A stretch of DNA of 56,334 nt from Mycobacterium sp. ST-F2. Lineage in GTDB: Bacteria > Actinomycetota > Actinomycetes > Mycobacteriales > Mycobacteriaceae. Positions 9,257 to 16,328 of this stretch are shown here, piece by piece (the stretch's first letter is position 1; each line of letters begins with the position of its first letter). The stretch spans positions 1 to 56,334 of the forward strand of contig NZ_JMHT01000036.1 of assembly GCF_001905655.1 (NCBI RefSeq), read 5' to 3'. The notes beneath the pieces were generated by a model. It searched no databases. It saw only the letters and a list, made by a program, of their open reading frames with translations, and was not told the DNA's origin. Position numbers and translations under genes: made by a program.

Positions 9257-10096
9257 ATGAGCACAGCGGCCGAGCGCGCAGCCCAACTGGGCTTGGTGTC
9301 CCGACTGAAATCGTCCTATCCGGAACTTCCCGACGCCCCCTACCCCGACATGCTCGACTCCGCCCGCATCGCGGCGTACCTCAAACCCGTCCACGACGTG
9401 GGTGGCGAGCCCGACGCGCCCATGGAGTACGTCAACAAGCAGTACGAGCTGTGGGAACACATGACGTACGTGATCTGCGAGGTGCTGGCCTGGCGCGGCA
9501 TCTGGCTGTCGGAGGAACGCCGCCGCATCGGCAACGTCGACGTCGGCCGCGCCGAGTACCTGGGCCTGCCCTATTACGGCCGCTGGTTGTTGTCGGTCGC
9601 CCGGGTCCTCATCGAGAAGCACCACATCAGCCTCGGCGAACTCATGGAGCGCATGGCTGAGGTCAAGGGACGGTACGAGGGCGGGCTCGACGGGAAGACC
9701 CTGGACGCCAGACCCAAATCCGAAGGCGACGGCGCGAACGTCAAACGCAACAAGCACCACATCGACGCCGTCGGCATCGGCGATCCGCAAATCTACGCCG
9801 GCAAGGCCGGCACGCCGAAGTTCAAGGTCGGCGACGCGGTGACGGTGCGCGAACTGCCCGTCATCTTCTACACCCGTACGCCCGAATACGTGCGCGGCGC
9901 GACCGGCACCATCGCGGCGCAGGCCTACGAAAGCCCGGCGCCGGAAGACGAGACCTGGGACATCCCCGAAGCGCCTCCGGAGTGGTTCTACGTCGTCCAG
10001 TTCAAGCAGTCCGAGCTGTGGGACGGCTACACCGGGCCGGCGAAAGACACGCTGCGCACCGAAATCCCCGAACGCTGGCTGGAAGCCGCCACGTAG
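9257..10096 (+). CDS. Thiocyanate hydrolase-like fused beta-alpha subunit (nitrile hydratase beta family)
   Basis: This 279-residue protein starts at an ATG preceded by GAGGAGC. Residues 1-140 resemble the thiocyanate hydrolase beta subunit (N-terminal half of nitrile hydratase beta: YLKPVHDVGG, YELWEHMTYVICEVLAW, EYLGLPYYGRWL). A charged linker follows (about 141-165). Residues 166-279 resemble the thiocyanate hydrolase alpha subunit (GIGDPQIYAGKAGTPKFKVG, FYTRTPEYVRGATGTI, DTLRTEIPERWLE). In Thiobacillus these are separate genes in the order scnB-scnA, so this is a fusion in the same order. The enzyme would hydrolyse thiocyanate to carbonyl sulfide and ammonia; related nitrile hydratase activity cannot be excluded. 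First gene of a three-gene operon. Confidence 0.8.
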   Translation: MSTAAERAAQLGLVSRLKSSYPELPDAPYPDMLDSARIAAYLKPVHDVGGEPDAPMEYVNKQYELWEHMTYVICEVLAWRGIWLSEERRRIGNVDVGRAEYLGLPYYGRWLLSVARVLIEKHHISLGELMERMAEVKGRYEGGLDGKTLDARPKSEGDGANVKRNKHHIDAVGIGDPQIYAGKAGTPKFKVGDAVTVRELPVIFYTRTPEYVRGATGTIAAQAYESPAPEDETWDIPEAPPEWFYVVQFKQSELWDGYTGPAKDTLRTEIPERWLEAAT

Positions 10097-10126
10097 CTCA
10101 ATTCACTGTTGCCAGAAAGGATTTGC

Positions 10127-10846
10127 ATGTCGGATCACCATCATGATCATGACCACGATCACGCCCGCACGGTGAAGCCCATGGTCGACGAGGTCACCGA
10201 CTTCGAGGTGCTCGAGATCGCGCTGCGCGAATTGTGCATCGAGAAAGGCATTTTCACGGCCGAGGAGCATCGACGGTTCACCGAGTTCGCCGAGCAGATC
10301 GGCCCCACGCCGGCGGCCCGGTTGGTCGCCCGGGCCTGGCTGGATCCCGAGTTCAAAGAGCTCGCCGTCAACGACTCACTGGCCGCCAGCAAGGCCGTCG
10401 GTGTCGACTGGCTGGAGCCGACGGGCTTCGGCACCCCAAGCGATTTCGTGGCCTTCCAGATTCTCGCCGATACCCCCACGGTGCATCACGTGATCGTCTG
10501 CGCGTTGTGCTCGTGCTATCCCCGGCCGATTCTGGGGAACTCGCCGGAGTGGTACCGCACGCCCAACTATCGTCGGCGCCTGGTCCGCTGGCCACGCGAA
10601 GTCCTCGCCGAATTCGGGCTGTATCTGCCCGACGACATCGAGGTGCGGGTCGAGGATTCGAACCAGAAGCACCGGTTCATGGTGATGCCGATGCGCCCCG
10701 AGGGCACCGACGGGTGGACGGAAGATCAACTCGCCGAGATCATCACGCGCGACTGCCTGATCGGGGTCGCGCTGCCCAAGCCGGGTGTGACCACCAACGT
10801 GATCGTGAAAACCCGCCCGGCCATGCACCCGGGGACGGCCGGATGA
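10127..10846 (+). CDS. scnC: Thiocyanate hydrolase gamma subunit-like (cobalt nitrile hydratase alpha family)
   Basis: This 239-residue catalytic subunit has the metal claw C125-A-L-C128-S-C130, the cysteines that in this family are oxidised to sulfinic and sulfenic acids and bind low-spin cobalt. The claw is followed by YPRPILGNSPEWYR rather than the YPW typical of nitrile hydratases, which points to thiocyanate hydrolase. The N-terminus carries a His/Asp-rich stretch (residues 4-12), as in Thiobacillus ScnC as I recall it. One claw position is Ala where characterised cobalt enzymes have Thr. AGAAAGGA precedes the ATG. It lies 30 nt after the fused beta-alpha gene and overlaps the next gene by ATGA. 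Confidence 0.85.
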   Translation: MSDHHHDHDHDHARTVKPMVDEVTDFEVLEIALRELCIEKGIFTAEEHRRFTEFAEQIGPTPAARLVARAWLDPEFKELAVNDSLAASKAVGVDWLEPTGFGTPSDFVAFQILADTPTVHHVIVCALCSCYPRPILGNSPEWYRTPNYRRRLVRWPREVLAEFGLYLPDDIEVRVEDSNQKHRFMVMPMRPEGTDGWTEDQLAEIITRDCLIGVALPKPGVTTNVIVKTRPAMHPGTAG

Positions 10847-11181
10847 GCGAGATCGCGCCACTGCGGGACATCGTGGCACGCGACCAGGTGTGGTCGCGCA
10901 TGGCGGCCAAGTGGGGCGTCGAAAACCCGGTTCCCCCTTGGAAGACCAGTCTCGACGGACTGTGCGACGCGCTCGACCATTCCGCCTGCGACACCGAGGT
11001 ACTCACCTTCAAAGAACGCCGCGACGAGGAGGACGCGCTCTCGGCCACCGTGTACGCGGGCGTGCCGTACCCGGAAAGCCAACTGGTCTCGCTCGCACAC
11101 TCGCTCGTCGTCCGCGGCGTCATCAGCGAGGCCGAGTTGCAGGAACGACTCGCGAGTGTCCGAGCCAGGCTGGAGGCTTGA
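10843..11181 (+). CDS. Probable cobalt-insertion activator (P15K/NHase accessory type)
   Basis: This 112-residue protein starts in an ATGA overlap with the gamma-subunit gene. It has the helical N-terminal fold of nitrile hydratase beta-like proteins (WSRMAAKWG, PPWKTSLDGLCDALD, LVSLAHSLVVRGVISEAEL) but no metal claw. Size and position match the P14K/P15K activators that load cobalt and promote cysteine oxidation in nitrile hydratase and thiocyanate hydrolase operons. The assignment is by family resemblance and operon position, not by a catalytic motif. The gene ends 9 nt before the convergent mddA. Confidence 0.7.
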   Translation: MSEIAPLRDIVARDQVWSRMAAKWGVENPVPPWKTSLDGLCDALDHSACDTEVLTFKERRDEEDALSATVYAGVPYPESQLVSLAHSLVVRGVISEAELQERLASVRARLEA

Positions 11182-11190
11182 GGTCGCCGG

Positions 11191-12003
11191 TCACCGCCGC
11201 AGCCGCGGAACCAGCATCGGAACCTGCTCGCGATAGGTGCGGTACTGCTCGCCCAGCGCGGCGATGAGGTCCCGTTCCTCGAGCTGGAGCGCAACCAGGA
11301 TGTACGCCGTCGTCGTGAGCGAGAACAACAGGTGCCCGGCCGTCATGGTCGGAGTCGACCAGAACGCGACGAGGAACCCCAGCATCAGCGGGTGGCGCAC
11401 CAGGCGGTAGAGCAGCACCGTGCGGAAACCCTTCTCCGCATGGGCTTTCGACTGCCACGCGAGCACCACCTGGCGCACGCCGAACAACTCGAAGTGGTCG
11501 ATCATGAAAGTCGACGCGAGGACCGTGACCCATCCCGCCGCGCCCAAGGCCTCGAGTGCCACACCGGCGGGCGCGTAATCCACGTGCCACACCGTCGTGT
11601 CGATCGCGCGCCACTGCCAGAACACCAGCGCCAGAGCCGATGACGCGAACAGGACGTAGGTGCTGCGCTCGATGGCTGTGGGCACGAAGCGGGTCCACCA
11701 CCGCTTGAAGGCGGGCCGGGCCATCACGCTGTGCTGCACCGCGAAGACGGTCAACAGGCCGAGGTCGATGATCACTGCCTGCCAGACCGGTGCGTCGATC
11801 GCGCGGTCGACGCTGCGCGGCACGACGATGTCGGCGACGAACCCGATCGCGTACAGGAACACGCCGAGGAACAGCGCGTAGCTGACCGCGCCGTAGGCGA
11901 GCGCCGCGATGTGGGCCGCCCGTCTGTCACCGGGTTGGTGAGCCGTGGGGTGGTGCAGCACCGGACAGCTGGTGATCTTCACCGTCGGTGGTGTGGCGCT
12001 CAT
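11191..12003 (-). CDS. mddA: Methanethiol S-methyltransferase MddA (NnrU/ICMT-like membrane methyltransferase)
   Basis: This 270-residue integral membrane protein has about five predicted helices. Features typical of MddA are QHSVMARPAFKRWWTRFVP near 90, a conserved FWQW segment, the SAM-binding-type YRLVRHPLMLGFLVAFW near 200, and QLEERDL with EQYRTYREQVPMLVPR near the C-terminus. MddA methylates methanethiol to dimethyl sulfide, and in some bacteria H2S to methanethiol. AGAGGAAG precedes the ATG at 12003; longer readings are unsupported. It converges on the thiocyanate-hydrolase operon with a 9-nt gap, placing two sulfur-volatile enzymes side by side. A general ICMT-like role is the main alternative. 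Confidence 0.78.
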   Translation of the reverse strand: MSATPPTVKITSCPVLHHPTAHQPGDRRAAHIAALAYGAVSYALFLGVFLYAIGFVADIVVPRSVDRAIDAPVWQAVIIDLGLLTVFAVQHSVMARPAFKRWWTRFVPTAIERSTYVLFASSALALVFWQWRAIDTTVWHVDYAPAGVALEALGAAGWVTVLASTFMIDHFELFGVRQVVLAWQSKAHAEKGFRTVLLYRLVRHPLMLGFLVAFWSTPTMTAGHLLFSLTTTAYILVALQLEERDLIAALGEQYRTYREQVPMLVPRLRR

Positions 12004-12184
12004 GGGACTTCCTCTCGGGTGGTGCGGTTTCGGATTCACCCGACAATCGGCCGTCGCCCTTCGCCAAAAGTTGCACGGCGATGAAATGGCGAGGTCACCT
12101 GCGTATTTCACGACTTCTTCAGTGCTCGACAACGCCGCCTGGGCACGGTCATGCCGTCACCAACGACACCTGAGGAGAACAGCA

Positions 12185-12751
12185 ATGAACGGAACCAAAT
12201 ACCTGGGCGGTGTGGCCGCACTCGTGGCGATCGCCGGCCTGGCCACGGGCACCGCGATGGCGGCACCCGCTCAAACCGACGGCGCCACTCTGTACATCTG
12301 CCAGGACATCGGCAATCCCAGCAGCTACCGGATCACCGTCAAGGGTGCCTATCCGATGCAGCAGCCCGACGCGGCCGGCTATCTCATCCACATGAACGAC
12401 GGAAACCACCCCGGCGGCACCGGTCCCGGCGGACTGCGGGTGCAGCTCAAGGGCGACGACCCCGGCAATTCCGATCCCGACATCGGCTATGGCTTCTACC
12501 CGACGACGCAGACCACGAGCGAGGGATACCTGCAGGCCGGTCCCAGCGGGCTCGAGTACCGACGCGAAATGGTTGTTCCCCGACCGAATTTCAACGAGGA
12601 CTACAAGCAGCCCGGATCCGATGACGACACGGACGAGGTCTATGCCGTCGCGACGTTCCGCGACGGCGGCGGCGGGGAACGTCGCGCCGTCACCCAGGTC
12701 ATCTCTCGCCATTTCGAGGTTCAAGGCATCTGCGACGGCTGCTGCCACTGA
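12185..12751 (+). CDS. Secreted four-cysteine protein with C-terminal CDGCC, paralogue 1
   Basis: This 188-residue protein has a Sec signal peptide (about 1-27, ending TAMAA) and a strong GAGGAG ribosome site. I do not recognise the family. The mature part opens with GATLYICQD (Cys39), continues with YRITVKGAYPMQQPDAAGY and LIHMND, and ends QGICDGCCH. Its only cysteines are Cys39 and the three in the terminal CDGCC, suggesting two disulfides or a metal site. The next gene is a tandem paralogue with all four cysteines at matching positions. No enzymatic motif is visible. Expected location is extracytoplasmic. Confidence 0.85.
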   Translation: MNGTKYLGGVAALVAIAGLATGTAMAAPAQTDGATLYICQDIGNPSSYRITVKGAYPMQQPDAAGYLIHMNDGNHPGGTGPGGLRVQLKGDDPGNSDPDIGYGFYPTTQTTSEGYLQAGPSGLEYRREMVVPRPNFNEDYKQPGSDDDTDEVYAVATFRDGGGGERRAVTQVISRHFEVQGICDGCCH

Positions 12752-12781
12752 GCTGCCACATCAACCAGGAGGAACACGACA

Positions 12782-13357
12782 ATGACCACCTACTCATGGC
12801 CGGCGAAACTCGCCGCGGCCGTTATCGCGCTGACCGCCGCCACCACCGCGCCGGCGGCCGCGGCCCCCAAGCCCAGCGGCGCAACGCTTTTCCTGTGCCC
12901 TGATTTCGGGAAGCCCGGCTACTACCGGGTGACGATCCGAGGCATCTTCCCCATGACGCAGGCCGATGCCGAGGGCTACCTCATTCACATCGACGACAAC
13001 CCGGCCAAGCCCGGCCACATGGTCTATTACCTTCAGGACGACGACGGCAACGGCCACGAAGGTGACACCAGCATCGCCTACCTCACAGTGCCGCACCGGC
13101 ATTCGGATGCCGGAGGCTTTCTGCGGGCCGGTCCGGGCGGGCTGGAATACCAACGCGAGTTGTCCGTGCGAGCCTACGACCTCGATGCCGACGGGACCAA
13201 GTGGTACGACCCCGACCGGGTTACCGGTGAAGACCTCGACGAGATCTACGCCGCGGCAACGTTCATCGACGCCGACGGCGGGGCGAGGACCCAGATCAGC
13301 CAGCAGATCGTCAAGGACTTCACGGCCCGCGGGGTGTGCGACGGATGCTGTTCCTAG
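12782..13357 (+). CDS. Secreted four-cysteine protein with C-terminal CDGCC, paralogue 2
   Basis: This 191-residue tandem paralogue of the preceding gene lies 30 nt downstream with its own AGGAGG. It has a signal peptide (about 1-28, ending PAAAA), then GATLFLCPD (Cys39), YRVTIRGIFPMTQADAEGY, LIHIDDN and an LRAGPGGLEYQREL block shared with paralogue 1, ending GVCDGCCS. The shared blocks cover most of the mature chain, so this is a duplicated domain rather than a chance tail. Both are rich in Asp and Gly, particularly around DDDGNGHEGD. They are probably co-transcribed. It ends 8 nt before the convergent SARP regulator. Function unknown. Confidence 0.85.
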   Translation: MTTYSWPAKLAAAVIALTAATTAPAAAAPKPSGATLFLCPDFGKPGYYRVTIRGIFPMTQADAEGYLIHIDDNPAKPGHMVYYLQDDDGNGHEGDTSIAYLTVPHRHSDAGGFLRAGPGGLEYQRELSVRAYDLDADGTKWYDPDRVTGEDLDEIYAAATFIDADGGARTQISQQIVKDFTARGVCDGCCS

Positions 13358-13365
13358 CCCGCGTC

Positions 13366-16260
13366 TCACATGAAGCGGCGCAGCGCCGTTCGTGTGTACT
13401 CGACGATCTGCGTCCCCGTCAGCACGACACTGTCGACGCCGTCCAGCTCAGCCACCTGAGCGGCGTCCAGGGGCGGCCGCCGGCCCGCGGCAACAGCCGC
13501 GCGATGGAGCGCCGCGGCGTCGGCGACGGCACCCACCTGGAACAGGAACTGCGCCACGCGGCCCAGGTTGTCCCATTGCAGCGGAATGACTTTCGACGGG
13601 CCTGCGATCACGAACATCTCCAGCGTCGTGGTGAAGCCCCGCGCCGCGGCGACACGATCGCCGCGGGCGGCGTGAATGGTCGCCGACTCCATTTCGGCCA
13701 TGGCGATCAGCCAGGTGTTCTCGACCGACGCCGCCAATTCGCGGGCGTCGCAGATGGTCAGCATGGCCTCGTCCGGCGCGCTGACTGACAACGCACGGGC
13801 CAGCGCACAGCGCGCCAGGGCTCGGGCTGTCGGGTTTCCCGTGCCGTCGGCGATCCGCACCGCTTCCTGCACGGCCGGCAACGCCGCATCATGCGTCCGC
13901 ATCGCTTGGTGCCCAAGGGAAATCCGCTCGGCCATCAGGACCCTGCGCAGCGGGTCGGTCGTCTCCGTGTTCCGGGAGAACAAGTCCTCGAAGTAGGCCG
14001 TGCTGGTCACCGCATCGCCGTCGTTCATCGTGACGTCGGCAAGCACGTCGGCCGGATACGCGAGAAACGACACGCCCGCGCCGGGCTCGCGGCCTTCTGC
14101 CAGTGCGATGATCGTCCGCGCGTGCGCGAACTCCCCAAGTACCTGGTAGCCGCGTGCGACGGTACCGACCGCCGCCGGAAACAAGGGATGGTGGCGGTCG
14201 GCTGCCTGGATGGCCTGTTCCACCCAGTCCATCGGGTCGTAGCCGACGCGAAGGTGGATCTCCGGCAGCGACGTGGCCAGCCGAAGGGCAAGGTCGATGT
14301 CGTGGCTCGCCATCGCGAACTCGAAGGCCGTCCGCAGGTTGTCGAAATCCGGTGCGACGAAAGTGGTTCCGGCCTTGGGCAGTACCCGCTGCACCCATGC
14401 CGCCTCGTCACGCCCGCGCATGCCCGCCGACGCACGCTCGGCCAACTCGACAAAATACGTCGCGTGGCGCGACGCCACCTCGTCGATGGTTCCGTTGTCC
14501 CGCAGGCGTTCCCGGCCATAGGCCCGCAGGGTCTCGAGGACGTCGTACCGCGTGCCGCTCGGTCCGGTCCGTACCGTGACCATCGACTTGTCGACCAAGC
14601 CCATGAGCATGTCGAAAGCGTCGTCGTCGGTGGTGCCGGGATCGGCGCACACACCATGAACCGCGTCGATGTCGAAACCGCCGGCGAACACCGACAGGCG
14701 CGTGAACAACTGCTGTTCGGCCTCGGACAGCAGTCGGAATGACCAGTCGATGGTCGCCGTGACGCTCTGCTGGCGTGGGTGCGCGCCGCGCTTGCCGCCG
14801 CTGAGCAGCCGTAGGCGGTCCAGTCGATGGGCGACATCCGCGCTCGACATCGCCCGCATCCGCGCGGCCGCCAGCTCGATGGCCAACGGCACCCCATCGA
14901 GCCGCCGGCAGATCTCCGCGACGGCTCCGACCGGCTCGCGGTCGGGGTCGAAATCCGGCCGACTGGCCTTGGCCCGGTCGACGAACAGCGCGGCGGCGTC
15001 ATCCTCCGACAACGGATGGACCGGCACGATGCGCTCGGCTTCCACACCGAGCGGTTCCCTGCTGGTCGTCAGTACCTGCACTCCGGGGCACTCGTAGGTG
15101 ATCCGGTCGATCAGCGCGGCCGTCGTGGCCAGCACATGCTCGCAATTGTCGATGACCAACAGCATTTTCAGCGGGCGCAAGTGATCGATCACGACGTCAT
15201 CGACGTCCTGACCGTAGCCGGTCTGTACGCGCAGCGCGGCCGCGACGGTGCGCCCGATCGCCGAACCGTCGCTCAGCGGTGCCAGCTCGCAAACCCACGC
15301 GCCGTCAACGAAATTGGCGGACTGCCGGGCCGCGGTCTCCAACGCGAGCCGGGTCTTGCCGACACCCCCGACACCCGTGAGCGTGACGACCGGTCCGTCC
15401 TCGAATGCGGCGATGACGCGGCGCACATCGTCATCGCGCCCGACGAGCCGCGTCGCCCGCCGCGGCACCACTGATTCAGCCACGGGAGCCACGACCGGCA
15501 CCGCTACGGCTTGCTCGGCGGGCCGGTTCGGATCGCCGTCGAGGATCTGTTGCTGCACGGCCTGCAGAGCCGGACTCGGGTCGACACCCAACTCCTCGAC
15601 GAGCCGTTCGCGCATCGCGCGGTACGTGTCCAGCGCAGCAGCCTGTCTGCCGCAACGGTATTGCGCCAACATCAGCTGGCCGGCCACCCGCTCGTCGAGC
15701 GGATGCGCCTGCTGCATCGCCGTCAGGTCGTTCAGCAACTCACCGTGACGCCCGGCAGCGAGTGCCGCGTCATTGCGATCGAGGACTGCCGCGAGACGCT
15801 CGGCCTGGAGCGACCCACGCACCTCGTTCGCCCACGGCGTGTCGAGCGTGGCGAACGGCTCACCGCGCCACAGCTCGAGCGCGCCGTCGAACAGGCGGGC
15901 TGCCTCAGCCGGGTTCGGCGCCGTCCGCGCCCGAGAAAGCATGTCCCGGAACAGGTAGACGTCGACGGTGACCGCATCGGCCTGCAATGTGTAGCCGGCC
16001 GGTCCCCGGACGATCTGCACCCCCTCGGCCTCGGAGACGAGCTGCCGCAGCCGAGAGATATACGCCGCCAACGCATTACGCGCCTTGTGCGGTGGCTCGT
16101 CAGCCCACACCCGGTCGATGAGCTGATCCGACGACACCGGCCGGTTGACGTCGACCAGTAACGACACCAGGACGCACCGCTGGCGGGCATGACCGACATC
16201 GAGGCGCCGGCCATCGACCAGCACCTCGACATCGCCGAGTACCCGAAACTCCACCGCCAT
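13366..16260 (-). CDS. SARP/AfsR-type transcriptional regulator with BTAD and STAND ATPase
   Basis: This 964-residue regulator has an N-terminal OmpR-like winged helix (about 1-95, with EFRVLGDVEVLVDGRRLDVG), a bacterial transcriptional activation domain (about 100-245), an NB-ARC/STAND ATPase (Walker A TGVGGVGKT near 300, Walker B LLVIDNCEH near 370, CRRLDGVPLAIELAAARM near 455), and a long TPR-like helical tail. Such proteins usually activate nearby secondary or accessory genes after ATP-driven oligomerisation. There is no LuxR HTH, so the DNA-binding part is only N-terminal. I chose the ATG at 16260 because the conserved wing begins there. It converges on the CDGCC pair and lies 68 nt behind the PGRS-like gene on the same strand. 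Confidence 0.9.
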   Translation of the reverse strand: MAVEFRVLGDVEVLVDGRRLDVGHARQRCVLVSLLVDVNRPVSSDQLIDRVWADEPPHKARNALAAYISRLRQLVSEAEGVQIVRGPAGYTLQADAVTVDVYLFRDMLSRARTAPNPAEAARLFDGALELWRGEPFATLDTPWANEVRGSLQAERLAAVLDRNDAALAAGRHGELLNDLTAMQQAHPLDERVAGQLMLAQYRCGRQAAALDTYRAMRERLVEELGVDPSPALQAVQQQILDGDPNRPAEQAVAVPVVAPVAESVVPRRATRLVGRDDDVRRVIAAFEDGPVVTLTGVGGVGKTRLALETAARQSANFVDGAWVCELAPLSDGSAIGRTVAAALRVQTGYGQDVDDVVIDHLRPLKMLLVIDNCEHVLATTAALIDRITYECPGVQVLTTSREPLGVEAERIVPVHPLSEDDAAALFVDRAKASRPDFDPDREPVGAVAEICRRLDGVPLAIELAAARMRAMSSADVAHRLDRLRLLSGGKRGAHPRQQSVTATIDWSFRLLSEAEQQLFTRLSVFAGGFDIDAVHGVCADPGTTDDDAFDMLMGLVDKSMVTVRTGPSGTRYDVLETLRAYGRERLRDNGTIDEVASRHATYFVELAERASAGMRGRDEAAWVQRVLPKAGTTFVAPDFDNLRTAFEFAMASHDIDLALRLATSLPEIHLRVGYDPMDWVEQAIQAADRHHPLFPAAVGTVARGYQVLGEFAHARTIIALAEGREPGAGVSFLAYPADVLADVTMNDGDAVTSTAYFEDLFSRNTETTDPLRRVLMAERISLGHQAMRTHDAALPAVQEAVRIADGTGNPTARALARCALARALSVSAPDEAMLTICDARELAASVENTWLIAMAEMESATIHAARGDRVAAARGFTTTLEMFVIAGPSKVIPLQWDNLGRVAQFLFQVGAVADAAALHRAAVAAGRRPPLDAAQVAELDGVDSVVLTGTQIVEYTRTALRRFM

Positions 16261-16328
16261 CGACGTACAGCGTCCTCCAAGTTTCGGCGGGCCGCCCGGC
16301 AATCGCGGCAATCACCACCGGTGCACGC

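Noticed and set aside
10499..10516. Operon as an ordinary nitrile hydratase
   Set aside because: The YPRP following the claw, the His/Asp-rich N-terminus and the split-type beta/alpha sequence fit thiocyanate hydrolase better, though nitrile activity is not excluded.
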